A stretch of DNA of 64,000 bases from Alphaproteobacteria bacterium (lineage in GTDB: Bacteria; Pseudomonadota; Alphaproteobacteria; JAVJVX01), in assembly GCA_040220875.1 (NCBI GenBank), contig JAVJVX010000009.1, forward strand, positions 186,001 to 250,000. Reading direction: 5' to 3'. Positions 44,056 to 51,656 of this stretch are shown piece by piece; position 1 is the stretch's first letter, and every line of letters starts with the position of its first letter. The position numbers and the translations under genes were made by a program. The notes beneath the pieces are model-generated. The model searched no databases. It saw only the letters and a list, made by a program, of their open reading frames with translations, and was not told the origin of the DNA.

Positions 44056-44331
44056 TCAGACGCCGCTGGTGGACTGCGCGGGGATCGGCGGGTTAGACGC
44101 TGGCATGCCGTGGAGCATCGCCGCCGCCTCGGTGACCGTTGCCCAGGATCCGCACGAGCCGAGCCGACGGTCCCGACCGACAAAGCCATCGGCTACCCGA
44201 ATGATCTCTTCCGTTTCAAAATCATCCGGTAGCATCAGGTTAAGATTCGTTGGGTTCTGCGCGATGACCATCCAGCACTTGCGGACACCACCCTTGGACA
44301 GGTCTTCACCGTTCACGATGAAAAGTTTCAT
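44056..44331 (-). CDS. Prophage small protein, MKLFxVNG paralogue 2
   Basis: A 91-residue paralogue starting MKLFIVNGEDL, with CWMVIAQN, LMLPDDFETEEI and VADGFVGRDRRLG. The first 56 residues align well with paralogue 1 (IAQN, LPDDFE, VADG and G-DR shared). It differs by a C-terminal extension of about 30 residues (AAMLHGMPASNPPIPAQS). GGAGGG lies eight bases before the ATG. Function unknown. Confidence 0.7.
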   Translation of the reverse strand: MKLFIVNGEDLSKGGVRKCWMVIAQNPTNLNLMLPDDFETEEIIRVADGFVGRDRRLGSCGSWATVTEAAAMLHGMPASNPPIPAQSTSGV

Positions 44332-44370
44332 AGGATGTCCCTCCAATAACTCTTTAGGCGCCACGCTGTT

Positions 44371-44574
44371 TCAAGCGGCCCGTTCGGTCAGTTCCTGAAT
44401 GTCCGGCACGAACGGCGCGTTCATCTCCGCCACGATACCCGCGTCACCCTTGACGTTATCGAGAACCTCAAAGACTTTTTCCGCTCTCGCCGCCGCCAAG
44501 GATTTCGCGGCGGCTTCCGTCTCGGCGATGATCAGCCAGGACCGGCTTTCGCCATTCACTGCAAATAATTTCAT
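44371..44574 (-). CDS. Prophage small protein, MKLFxVNG paralogue 3
   Basis: A 67-residue paralogue starting MKLFAVNGES, then RSWLIIAETEAAAKSLAAA and VFEVLDNVKGDAG. The loop between the NG and the SW is shorter than in paralogues 1 and 2, and the LPDDFE stretch is replaced by an alanine-rich helix-like segment. It resembles paralogue 4 more. GGGGAG lies six bases before the ATG. The start is taken at MKLF, not at longer in-frame positions, because of that site and the family pattern. Confidence 0.66.
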   Translation of the reverse strand: MKLFAVNGESRSWLIIAETEAAAKSLAAARAEKVFEVLDNVKGDAGIVAEMNAPFVPDIQELTERAA

Positions 44575-44861
44575 CGTCTTCTCCCCTCGGTTGCGGTTGG
44601 TCCCCTGCTGCCCCAAATCTGCGATCGGTGTCCGCTTTCAACGGGGCGTGAGGGTCGGGTCCCAAATACCCGAGAATTCCACTTAGATATTTCCACAACG
44701 TTGATAGGGTTATTATGTGGCCCCGCGCGCCGGATCGCCAGACTTTTCACGAAGCTGCGACAGATTGCCCAACTGACATGCGGCTGGCACGCAGAACGTG
44801 CACGCGTGGCAAAGGCGCCTCCCCGCAGGAAAGCGCCTTTCTTACAGTCTTTCGCTGATGA

Positions 44862-45050
44862 TCAGTTTTTCGTTTGCACGAGTGGCCCCGAACCGGAGGC
44901 GATCACCTTCGCCTCACCCTCAAAGCCATCCACGAGTTCGATTACCTCGTCAGGCGCCGCATCCGGGGGCAAGAGAGCCCTTGCCGCCGCCGCGTCCTCG
45001 GCCGTGACAAGCCAGCTTCCTGTCGATCCGTTCAAGGAAAATATCTTCAT
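44862..45050 (-). CDS. Prophage small protein, MKIFxLNG paralogue 4
   Basis: A 62-residue paralogue starting MKIFSLNGSTG, then SWLVTAEDAAAARALLPPD and VIELVDGFEGEAKVI. It keeps the complete family plan with the shortest first loop. A G-rich ribosome site (GGGGGGCGG) lies directly before the ATG. It is the first of the four in transcription order, after the terminase small subunit. The 287 bases between it and paralogue 3 hold no gene I can support. Confidence 0.66.
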   Translation of the reverse strand: MKIFSLNGSTGSWLVTAEDAAAARALLPPDAAPDEVIELVDGFEGEAKVIASGSGPLVQTKN

Positions 45051-45149
45051 TCCGCCCCCCAAGCGATGCCTGTTCCAAAACGACAGAGAGAGTAGAGCAG
45101 CCGATGTAATTTTTCGAGGGGCCTTGTCGCGGAACCCCTACTCGACCCC

Positions 45150-45587
45150 CTACTCCGCCGGTATTGCATTTTCGGGCACCCGCTCGCCGCCAAACTGGAC
45201 GATCCGTATTGTTGGGACCTCTTCATTACCGGAGACACGCTCCCGGAATTTTGCGGGACGGTACGCCCGAAGCAGAAACATGAGGAGCTGGTCAGAATAT
45301 TCCCGGACTACGCCGATCTGCTTCCCCTGGTAAAAAACCGGCTTGTCCCACCCTTCGAGGGCACGCCGTCGTGCCTCGGATTCGAGTAAATCAAGCGCTT
45401 CTTCGAGAGCCGCCCGCCAGGCCGCCCTGAATGCCGGACTTTTCTCCCGGGCCCGATATGCCTGAGCACGGGAAATTCCGGCCTCGGCGGCGGCGACACT
45501 GACCACGCCTCTTTCCCGCAGGGCCTCGAGAAAAGCTCCCCGGCGGGCCCGGTCAAACTTCCGGGGTGCCAGAACCTGGTTCGTCAT
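45150..45587 (-). CDS. Phage terminase small subunit
   Basis: A 145-residue protein with an N-terminal helix-turn-helix (FLEALRERGVVSVAAAEAGISRAQAYRARE) and the stretch SPAFRAAWRAALEEALDLLE, EARRRALEGWDKPVFYQGK, DQLLMFLLRAYRPAKF. This is the pattern of phage small terminases, which recognise the packaging site on phage DNA. It is separated from its large-subunit partner by the four small paralogues, an unusual spacing. Confidence 0.82.
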   Translation of the reverse strand: MTNQVLAPRKFDRARRGAFLEALRERGVVSVAAAEAGISRAQAYRAREKSPAFRAAWRAALEEALDLLESEARRRALEGWDKPVFYQGKQIGVVREYSDQLLMFLLRAYRPAKFRERVSGNEEVPTIRIVQFGGERVPENAIPAE

Positions 45588-45617
45588 GATTCTCTGCTCT
45601 TTGGTTCCGAATCAAAA

Positions 45618-45640
45618 AGGGCCGGCTGGTGGCCGGCCCT
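45618..45640 (-). terminator. Rho-independent terminator after the DUF6362 gene
   Basis: A nine-base stem (AGGGCCGGC/GCCGGCCCT) with a five-base loop, followed on the minus strand by TTTTGATT. It separates DUF6362 from the terminase small subunit. A lone repressor-type half-site TGTACGTA sits nearby at 45666-45673. Confidence 0.72.
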
Positions 45641-45681
45641 GCTTTGTATGTCTTCAGCGTATGACTGTACGTATATAACAT

Positions 45682-46176
45682 TCACGACATCTGCGACAAG
45701 CGTTTTTTTGACCTTCCCGGAAAAAAATCTTTCCCTCTGGCGCCAGCCGGCCCGGCTGCTTGATCGAGTTCGCGCCGGATCTCGGTGATTGCCGTCCTGA
45801 ACCGCCGCTGCAGTGTCCGGCTGCTCCGACGAAATACGTATTCCAGGTCCCGCCACGCGATCCCCGAGCACCGCAACCAGACGAGCTCGCCCTCCCGCTT
45901 CTCCAGCCATAAAAGCCAAAGGATTGCCTCGTCCATCCGATCGATCTGGTCCGCATTGGGGGGGATTCGTGCGGCCGTCGGCGTGCCATACCCGTATGCT
46001 TCTCCGGCAACGTGGATAACTGCCGGCCAGGAACTCCATTTTCCCTTCAGGTATAGAAGCTCTTTTGGCCTGGGCAGGCGCTTCAGAAAGTCAGCGGCCT
46101 CTTCCAGGCGCCGGATGATTTCCGCGTGGCGGGCCTCTCCTGCAGGTGGGTCCCGGTCGGAATCAGTCCCTGCCAT
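45682..46176 (-). CDS. DUF6362 family phage protein
   Basis: A 164-residue protein of the DUF6362 type: a helical N-terminal half (EIIRRLEEAADFLKRLP), KWSSWPAVIH, then a region resembling a sigma-type helix-turn-helix (MDEAILWLLWLEKREGELVW, GIAWRDLEYVF, SSRTLQRRFRTAI). Probably DNA-binding; common in phages of alphaproteobacteria next to replication or packaging genes. GGAG lies six bases before the ATG at 46176; another in-frame ATG is at 46188. Confidence 0.76.
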   Translation of the reverse strand: MAGTDSDRDPPAGEARHAEIIRRLEEAADFLKRLPRPKELLYLKGKWSSWPAVIHVAGEAYGYGTPTAARIPPNADQIDRMDEAILWLLWLEKREGELVWLRCSGIAWRDLEYVFRRSSRTLQRRFRTAITEIRRELDQAAGPAGARGKDFFPGRSKKRLSQMS

Positions 46177-46363
46177 GTCGTTCTCCATACAGTTTTTCGC
46201 CGATCTGGCGGATTAGCTCTTTCTCGGGCCAGGTGAGGCGATCATCGTCGAGCCTGACCACCAGGACCCCCCCACGCCAGCCATTCTGCAGACGGGCGAA
46301 TGTCCGCCGGGCATCGTCAGCATTACGGCCGGATGCCACCACGCTGGAGAGGCTTGATTTCAT
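46163..46363 (-). CDS. Small phage protein, unknown
   Basis: A 66-residue protein without a known family. It ends RLTWPEKELIRQIGEKLYG, a motif I associate with short phage proteins upstream of DUF6362. Its 3' end overlaps the DUF6362 start by 14 bases, which supports it as a real gene of the same operon. Ribosome site is weak. Confidence 0.5.
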   Translation of the reverse strand: MKSSLSSVVASGRNADDARRTFARLQNGWRGGVLVVRLDDDRLTWPEKELIRQIGEKLYGERHGRD

Positions 46364-46402
46364 GAAGGAATTGAATCCCCTATCGGTTCTTGCGCCATTG
46401 CT

Positions 46403-46618
46403 TCACCCTGTTTCCTCAGGCAAACGCTCGAAAACGCGGATCCATTTTGTGAAATGGCGATAGGTTGGATTTCCAGGGCCGGCACCACCGGCAACATCGG
46501 GATATAATGCCGCGGCCGCACGGTAGGCACGCCAGCGCTCAGGCTCCTGCGCCCTCAGGGCGGCGTGAAAATTGACGATGTTTTCTGGAAACGGTCTACT
46601 GGGAGGGGGCTTGATCAT
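46403..46618 (-). CDS. Small phage protein, unknown (first leftward gene)
   Basis: A 71-residue protein starting MIKPPPSRPFPENIVNFHAA with ERWRAYRAAAALYP and NPTYRHFTKWIRVFERLP. No family recognised. It has a good AGGTGA site and lies directly downstream of the leftward repressor-controlled promoter (46676-46704), so it is probably the first early gene of that transcript. Confidence 0.55.
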   Translation of the reverse strand: MIKPPPSRPFPENIVNFHAALRAQEPERWRAYRAAAALYPDVAGGAGPGNPTYRHFTKWIRVFERLPEETG

Positions 46619-46667
46619 ACGGCATCACCTGCGTCTGCGACCCGGGGCTTCCTCGGGAAGCCGGAAC

Positions 46668-46704
46668 TGTACGCATAAGTACTATTTTTGCGTACATCCG
46701 TCAA
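46668..46704 (-). promoter_or_regulatory. Leftward prophage promoter with repressor operator
   Basis: On the minus strand TTGACG (46699-46704), a 17-base spacer and TACTTA (46676-46681) form a promoter. It is overlapped by an exact inverted repeat, TGTACGCA (46668-46675) and TGCGTACA (46689-46696), arms 13 bases apart. The same half-site occurs in the promoter of the 47999 gene. The S24 repressor encoded next to it is the likely binder. Confidence 0.62.
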
Positions 46705-46768
46705 GGGGAATGTCGCAAAAAACCGTGTCGACGGGCCCGAAAAAGAAATCTGAAAGGAGGAGGTGACC

Positions 46769-47452
46769 ATGACCGACACCTCACAGGCAGCATCTCGCCT
46801 GAAGGCCCTGCGGCAAAAGGCCGGTCTATCGCTGCGGGAAATGGCGCGCGAGATCGGTTGGGGGGCGACCCGCTATCAGCATTACGAGGACCGATACAAG
46901 AAACCGTATCTGCCGATCGAGGTGTTGGACGCAATTTTGCCCGTCCTGGCCCGCCACGGCGTTCCGCATCGGGATCTCGAAAAGCTCACCCCCGCTATGC
47001 CGGGAAACATGCGTGAAAAGCAAAAGGCAGAATCCGATGATCTCGTTTTCGTGCCTGTTTACGACGTCGCGGCCGCCGCCGGCGATGGCACCATGGTGGA
47101 CGCCGAACACCAGACTGGTCGCCTTGCCTTTCTCCCGGAATGGCTGAAAAGCGTCACTACCGCGGCCCCCGCCAGCCTGGGGGTCATCATGGTCCGGGGC
47201 GACAGCATGTTCCCCACGCTCGTCGACGGGGATCACATCCTCATTGATTTCACTCAGACAGTGCCCAGACAGGACGGTATTTTCGTCATCCGGCTCAATG
47301 ACGTGCTCCAGGTTAAGCGCGTGACCCTGCACCCGGGGACTGGGCGTCTTACGATCTCATCCGACAATCCTGCCTATTCGGCCTATCCGGACCTGGCGCC
47401 CGAGTCCATCCATGTCGCAGGGAAAGTGATCTGGCTGGGACGCCGGGTCTGA
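46769..47452 (+). CDS. S24-family phage repressor (cI/LexA-like)
   Basis: A 227-residue two-domain repressor. Residues 8-45 form an XRE-type helix-turn-helix (ASRLKALRQKAGLSLREMAREIG). The C-terminal half is the S24 peptidase domain with the catalytic serine in VRGDSMFPTL (Ser146) and lysine in VLQVKRVT (Lys183). Such proteins hold a prophage silent and often self-cleave upon RecA activation; no clear Ala-Gly cleavage site stands out here (AAAAGDG near 104 is a candidate). The ATG at 46769 has a perfect AGGAGGTGA site. Two matching operators lie at 46668-46696 and 47939-47957. Confidence 0.9.
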   Translation: MTDTSQAASRLKALRQKAGLSLREMAREIGWGATRYQHYEDRYKKPYLPIEVLDAILPVLARHGVPHRDLEKLTPAMPGNMREKQKAESDDLVFVPVYDVAAAAGDGTMVDAEHQTGRLAFLPEWLKSVTTAAPASLGVIMVRGDSMFPTLVDGDHILIDFTQTVPRQDGIFVIRLNDVLQVKRVTLHPGTGRLTISSDNPAYSAYPDLAPESIHVAGKVIWLGRRV

Positions 47453-47503
47453 TCCCCATGCCGATGTAAAGTTCGGCGCCGCCTTAAGAGCCTGCCAGAT
47501 GCC

Positions 47504-47752
47504 TCACCCGACCAGGCCAAGAGCACTCTTGTAGAGATCCAGCAGGGCCTCGCGCTCGGCACGATCGGCGCTATCGAGCTTTCGAAGCTTCACCACCTGC
47601 CGCAAAGTGGGCACATCGAAACCGTTCGCTTTCGCCTCGGAATAGACTTCGCGAATATGCCCCGCAATCTCGGCCCTCTCTTCTTCGAGGCGCTCAATCC
47701 GTTCCACATACCGCCGTAAATGTTCGCCGGCCACTCCTGCTGCTTCTGCCAT
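47504..47752 (-). CDS. GapR family (DUF2312) DNA-binding protein
   Basis: An 82-residue GapR/DUF2312 protein: LRRYVERIERLEEERAEI, REVYSEAKANGFDVPTLRQVV, LRKLDSADRAEREALLDLY. In Caulobacter, GapR binds overtwisted AT-rich DNA and helps topoisomerases. Phage-encoded versions exist. This copy lies inside the prophage remnant, between the repressor and the 47999 gene, on the opposite strand. GAGGAAG lies well before the ATG. Confidence 0.86.
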   Translation of the reverse strand: MAEAAGVAGEHLRRYVERIERLEEERAEIAGHIREVYSEAKANGFDVPTLRQVVKLRKLDSADRAEREALLDLYKSALGLVG

Positions 47753-47792
47753 AAACTTCCTCTACCCATACGCATGTCACCAATCGGGCCAC

Positions 47793-47819
47793 CCGGCCGG
47801 AACATTTGGCCGGCTCTTT
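47793..47819 (+). terminator. Possible rho-independent terminator
   Basis: A six-base stem CCGGCC/GGCCGG with a nine-base loop is followed by CTCTTTTTT on the plus strand. It lies 340 bases after the repressor and close to the next rightward gene. The stem is short and competing foldings exist. Confidence 0.35.
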
Positions 47820-47929
47820 TTTGGCACCCCGGAATTGGCCGGCACTCTCTCCAGTTGCGTCGATATCGTCAATGAGAGATGCGTTTTGTATCAGTCAGGC
47901 CCGTCTCCCGATTTGCCGTAATGCACCGC

Positions 47930-47959
47930 TTGACCACATGTACGTATTTTACGTACACT
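47930..47959 (+). promoter_or_regulatory. Rightward prophage promoter with repressor operator
   Basis: TTGACC (47930-47935), an 18-base spacer and TACACT (47954-47959) form a promoter about 40 bases before the 47999 gene. Its spacer and -10 box are covered by TGTACGTA-TTT-TACGTACA (47939-47957), a perfect inverted repeat with arms three bases apart. Compared with the leftward operator the arms are exactly ten bases closer, i.e. one helical turn. Confidence 0.62.
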
Positions 47960-47998
47960 TGCCCTTCCCGATGCCTGACCAGAAAAAAGGAGCAAGCC

Positions 47999-48352
47999 AT
48001 GGCTTTGGAATTGTCATCCCTCAGGGCTCTCGGCGGCGGTGGCGGCTTCTGGCTCTGGCATTATCGGACGCCCGACGGCCCTGACCGCCTGCTCGGCCCG
48101 GATTATTTTCGCGGCCATGATGGTGTTCTGCGCGCAGGGCATATGATACTCGCGGCCTGCAACCTGAACGCAAGCCCCATGGGCCTCGTACTTTTTGTAT
48201 CGGCCGCAGACGGCGAAAAGGCTGAGATTACCTTGCTTTCGCGGGAACCGCTGGAGGGGACCGTCGTTGTGGAGACTCCGATCACTGGCCCACGTGGCAG
48301 CAGAACCGGCCAAACCAGAGACGGCGGAATTGGTCGGAGCGGCGGGATTTGA
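47999..48352 (+). CDS. Phage virion-associated-type protein, C-terminus replaced at tRNA-Pro
   Basis: A 117-residue protein containing FWLWHYRTPDGPDRLLG, a pattern frequent in short phage structural or tail-region proteins that begin with 'WHYRT.D' and continue with a 'LR.GHMI' stretch. The start follows AAGGAG. The final ~25 residues (PRGSRTGQTRDGGIGRSGG) are compositionally odd, and the last seven codons are the antisense of the tRNA-Pro gene. This suggests that the original 3' end was lost or exchanged at the integration site. Function unknown. Confidence 0.62.
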   Translation: MALELSSLRALGGGGGFWLWHYRTPDGPDRLLGPDYFRGHDGVLRAGHMILAACNLNASPMGLVLFVSAADGEKAEITLLSREPLEGTVVVETPITGPRGSRTGQTRDGGIGRSGGI

Positions 48353-48407
48353 ACCCACGACCCCCACACCCCCAGTGTGATGCGCTACCAGACTGCGCTA
48401 CGCTCCG
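48331..48407 (-). tRNA. tRNA-Pro (anticodon GGG)
   Basis: The minus strand gives a complete 77-base tRNA with encoded CCA: acceptor CGGAGCG/CGCTCCG, D arm GCGCAGTCTGGTAGCGC, anticodon stem TCACA/TGTGG around CTGGGGG (anticodon GGG), T arm GTGGGTTCAAATCCCGC. The prophage remnant begins at its 3' end, the usual side for phage integration into a tRNA. Confidence 0.94.
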
Positions 48408-48481
48408 ACCTTGGAAACCGCGCAAATCTAGCTGCGCAGGCCTTCTACTGCAACAAGGGCAGCCACGATTTTGACGGAAAT

Positions 48482-48919
48482 TTACTTTGGATCGCCGTCC
48501 AGTTCGGCCCGGATTTCCTGGAGTTCGGCCACGACGGCACTCAGCTTGGCGCGCGCGCTCGATGACAGTCCAGAAGGTGCCGCCGTCTTGACCTCCGGGT
48601 TTTGGCCCTTGTCCTTGACGAGTGCCCGTGCACCCTTTTCTTTCAAGAGCCGCTGAACACCCCTGATCGTATACCCGTCCTGATGGAGCAATTCACGAAT
48701 ACGGCGGAGAAGCTGAACATCCTCGGGACGGTAGTAGCGGCGCCCGCCAGCCCGCTTCATGGGCCGGACCTGGGGAAACTTTGATTCCCAGAAGCGCAGG
48801 ACGTGCTGCGGCACTTCCAGCTGGTTGGCCACCTCGCTGATCGTCCGGAAAGCCGCGGCGGATTTTTGGGGCGATTCCCGATCTCCGTTCTGGAGATCTA
48901 GATCACGAGATTCCGACAT
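48482..48919 (-). CDS. MerR-family transcriptional regulator
   Basis: A 145-residue regulator. The MerR helix-turn-helix reads [25 protein letters not shown], and [14 protein letters not shown] is the wing. The C-terminal part is short and charged ([16 protein letters not shown]), with no cysteines for metal sensing. It sits eight bases after ihfA, the conserved alphaproteobacterial order ihfA-merR-tRNA-Pro. The effector is unknown. Confidence 0.9.
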   Translation of the reverse strand: MSESRDLDLQNGDRESPQKSAAAFRTISEVANQLEVPQHVLRFWESKFPQVRPMKRAGGRRYYRPEDVQLLRRIRELLHQDGYTIRGVQRLLKEKGARALVKDKGQNPEVKTAAPSGLSSSARAKLSAVVAELQEIRAELDGDPK

Positions 48920-48927
48920 CAGAAAAT

Positions 48928-49242
48928 TCAGTCAGTCGTGTCCGCTGCCGGACGACGGTTAATGCGTTCCTTCAGGACGTGGGATGGACGAAATACCAGA
49001 ACCCTGCGAGGCAGGATCGGCACCTCCTCACCTGTTTTGGGATTCCGGCCAATGCGCCGCCCCTTCTGGCGCACCGCAAAACTCCCGAAGGAGGAGATTT
49101 TCACCGAGCTGCCCTTGATCAGCGTGTCCGAAATTTCCTTGAGGACTGACTCGACAAGGTCGGCCGACTCGTTTCTCGACAGGCCCACTTCCTGATATAC
49201 CGCTTCGCTGAGTTGTGCTCGGGTAACGGTGTTTCCAGCCAT
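48928..49242 (-). CDS. ihfA: Integration host factor subunit alpha
   Basis: A 104-residue IHF-alpha: [73 protein letters not shown]. It forms a heterodimer with IHF-beta that bends DNA at specific sites. GGAGGA precedes the ATG. Confidence 0.95.
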   Translation of the reverse strand: MAGNTVTRAQLSEAVYQEVGLSRNESADLVESVLKEISDTLIKGSSVKISSFGSFAVRQKGRRIGRNPKTGEEVPILPRRVLVFRPSHVLKERINRRPAADTTD

Positions 49243-49341
49243 CCGCCGATCCTCCTAAAACCAGAATAGCCCTTAGACAGTCAACAATCAATGATTTCAA
49301 GGGGATGGACATTCCCCCTCAAAGCCCGCTTCAGCCGAGGA

Positions 49342-50313
49342 TTACCAACGGACGAGGCCGGCACCCCAGGTCAGCCCCCCACCGATGGCCTCCAGCAGGA
49401 CGAGGTTGCCGGGCTGTATCCGGCCATCTCGCACCGCCTGATCCAGGGCCAGCGGGATGGAGGCGGCCGAGGTATTGGCGTGGTCCTCGATCGTGATCAC
49501 GACACGGTCGACAGGAAGTCCAAATTTCCGTGCCATGCCCTCCATGATCCGCCGGTTGGCCTGATGCGGTACAACCCAGTCAATGGCGTCCGCCTCAAGG
49601 CCGTTAGCATCGAGAGCTTCCTGGATGACCTCGGACAGCTTGGTCACCGCGTGGCGGAAGACCTCCTTGCCCTCCATGCGCAGATGCCCTGTCGTGCCAG
49701 TGCTGGACGGGCCACCGTCGACGTACAGAATGTCATGAAGCGATCCGTCGGAATGGAGGTGTGTGGACAGGATACCCCGATCGCCGCTGCCGATCTCTCC
49801 CTCCACCGCCTCCAGCACGACGGCGCCGGCGCCGTCACCAAAAAGAACGCAGGTCGAGCGGTCCTCCCAGTCCAGGATCCGCGAAAACGTTTCGGCCCCG
49901 ATGACCAGCGCCCGTCTGGCCTGCCCAACCTTGATAAAATTGTCCGCCACCGCCAGCGCGTAAACGAAACCGGTACAGACCGCCTGCACATCGAAAGCGG
50001 CCGCGTTGGCCGCCCCCAGCTTGTCCTGCACCCGCGTAGCCGAAGCCGGAAAGGTCTCGTCCGGGGTGCTCGTCGCCACCACGATCAGGTCAATCTGGAA
50101 TGGGGTCAGTCCTGCCGTATCAAGTGCCCGAACTGCCGCGCAGACCGCCATGTCCGACGTAAGCTCGCCGGGCGCGGCGATATGCCTGGCACGAATCCCG
50201 GTCCGCTGGGCGATCCATTCATCGGAAGTGTCGAGCCGGCGCGCCAACTCGTCGTTGGTCACAACCTTTTCCGGCAGGTAGGCGCCACTGCCAATGATTC
50301 TCGAATGCTGCAT
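49342..50313 (-). CDS. fabH: 3-oxoacyl-[acyl-carrier-protein] synthase III
   Basis: A 323-residue FabH. The catalytic Cys113 is in [10 protein letters not shown], the histidine in [10 protein letters not shown] and the asparagine in [10 protein letters not shown]. It condenses acetyl-CoA with malonyl-ACP to start fatty-acid synthesis. It follows plsX by two bases, the usual lipid-synthesis order. Confidence 0.96.
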   Translation of the reverse strand: MQHSRIIGSGAYLPEKVVTNDELARRLDTSDEWIAQRTGIRARHIAAPGELTSDMAVCAAVRALDTAGLTPFQIDLIVVATSTPDETFPASATRVQDKLGAANAAAFDVQAVCTGFVYALAVADNFIKVGQARRALVIGAETFSRILDWEDRSTCVLFGDGAGAVVLEAVEGEIGSGDRGILSTHLHSDGSLHDILYVDGGPSSTGTTGHLRMEGKEVFRHAVTKLSEVIQEALDANGLEADAIDWVVPHQANRRIMEGMARKFGLPVDRVVITIEDHANTSAASIPLALDQAVRDGRIQPGNLVLLEAIGGGLTWGAGLVRW

Positions 50314-50315
50314 AC

Positions 50316-51371
50316 CTAAATCGCAGCCGCCTGTTCGCCGGCCCCGGATGCGGTTTCTGCATTCAGCACGGCGATTTCTTCCCGAATACCATCATTATAC
50401 CCCTGTTGCACCATATCCACCGCGACGCTGATAGCGCTCGCAAATCCCAGTGCATCGGTACCGCCGTGACTCTTGACCGTGATGCCATTGAGCCCGAGGA
50501 AAACCGCCCCGTTATATTGCCGGGGATCCATGCGCATCCAGAGTCGGGACAGGGACCGCTTCGCAAGAAGATAACCAAGACCGGCGATGAAGGAGCTTCC
50601 GAAAGCCTGTCGAAGGGATGTCGAAAACAGCTTGGAAACGCCTTCTGCCGTCTTGAGGGCGACATTTCCCGAAAATCCGTCGGTCACAATCACATCGACC
50701 GTGCCCATGGCGATGTCGTCACCCTCGATAAAGCCCAGAAAATTCTGATTGAGCCGGGATGCCTTCAGCGCCACCGCCGCGGCCCGCACGGGCTCGCGAC
50801 CTTTGAGTTCTTCTTCCCCGACGTTCAGCAAGCCTACCGTTGGCTCAAGAATTCCCAGCGTAAGACGGGCGAATACCTCACCCATGGCCGCAAATTGCAC
50901 GAGGTTGGCCGCCGAACACTCGATATTGGCCCCAAGGTCAAGCATCACGCTTTCACCCCGGAGCGTCGGGAACACACTGGCAATCGCGGGCCGGTCTATG
51001 CCGGGAAGAGTTTTCAGAACGAACTTGCTCATGGCCATCAAAGCGCCGGTATTACCAGCGGAGACGACGGCGGCCGCCTCCCCGTCACCGACGGCGTTGA
51101 TCGCGAGTCGCATGCTGGAGTTCCGTCGGTTACGCAAGGCAACCGAGGGCTTGTCGTCATTGGTGACCACGTCGGTGGTGTGACGAATCTTTGAAATCTG
51201 ACTGAGTTTGGGGAAGCGCTCGATCAGGGGCGCCACCTGGCCCTCATCGCCAACGAAGAGGAACCGGGCGCTGGGGTGGCGTTCGCGGGCAATGTTCGCA
51301 CCTTTGACCACGACGTCTGGCGCCCGATCGCCGCCCATGGCGTCCAGCGCGACAGTGAACTCCGCTGACAA
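50316..51371 (-). CDS. plsX: Phosphate acyltransferase PlsX
   Basis: A 351-residue Pls[17 protein letters not shown] at the start, [34 protein letters not shown] and [13 protein letters not shown]. It makes acyl phosphate from acyl-ACP for phospholipid synthesis. The start is TTG, three bases after a strong GGGGGAG. It is 31 bases after rpmF. Confidence 0.95.
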   Translation of the reverse strand: MSAEFTVALDAMGGDRAPDVVVKGANIARERHPSARFLFVGDEGQVAPLIERFPKLSQISKIRHTTDVVTNDDKPSVALRNRRNSSMRLAINAVGDGEAAAVVSAGNTGALMAMSKFVLKTLPGIDRPAIASVFPTLRGESVMLDLGANIECSAANLVQFAAMGEVFARLTLGILEPTVGLLNVGEEELKGREPVRAAAVALKASRLNQNFLGFIEGDDIAMGTVDVIVTDGFSGNVALKTAEGVSKLFSTSLRQAFGSSFIAGLGYLLAKRSLSRLWMRMDPRQYNGAVFLGLNGITVKSHGGTDALGFASAISVAVDMVQQGYNDGIREEIAVLNAETASGAGEQAAAI

Positions 51372-51402
51372 AAGCTCCCCCTATCCGGTCCCGTACCGGG
51401 CC

Positions 51403-51585
51403 CTAGATGTCGCTGCTCAGAACGACTTCCCGGTCCCTGTAATAGCCGCAGGAGGGGCAGACATGGTGCGGCAATTTCAGCTCGCCGCAATTGGGGCATT
51501 CGGCCGAGGCCACCGGCGCCAAGGCGTGGTGAGACCGGCGCAGATCCCGCCTCGAACGCGATACTTTTTTCTTCGGAACGGCCAT
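51403..51585 (-). CDS. rpmF: 50S ribosomal protein L32
   Basis: A 60-residue L32: [22 protein letters not shown] and the zinc-ribbon [18 protein letters not shown] with four cysteines. It belongs to the widespread DUF177-rpmF-plsX-fabH cluster. Confidence 0.96.
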   Translation of the reverse strand: MAVPKKKVSRSRRDLRRSHHALAPVASAECPNCGELKLPHHVCPSCGYYRDREVVLSSDI

Positions 51586-51656
51586 TCAGTCTCTCCAGTT
51601 GCGGCTAACCCGCCAGGCGCAGCTTGTTTATCGGAAAAGTACCGGAGGGGCAAGAG

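Larger units (their letters stand above)
42706..48330. mobile_element. Decayed prophage next to tRNA-Pro(GGG)
   Basis: A 5.6 kb block between cutA and tRNA-Pro holds phage genes only: S24 repressor, DUF6362, terminase small subunit, broken terminase large subunit, 3TM-holin fragment, GapR homologue, a virion-type protein and four tandem small paralogues. No integrase, portal, capsid or tail module is seen, so most of the phage is lost. The right boundary is set by the tRNA 3' end, a common integration target. The left boundary is a guess; no copy of the tRNA end was found near 42700. Confidence 0.8.

Noticed and set aside
44701-45333. A 210-codon plus-strand frame opposite paralogue 4 and the terminase small subunit
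   Set aside because: No ribosome site and no family pattern; it overlaps two minus-strand genes with good sites.
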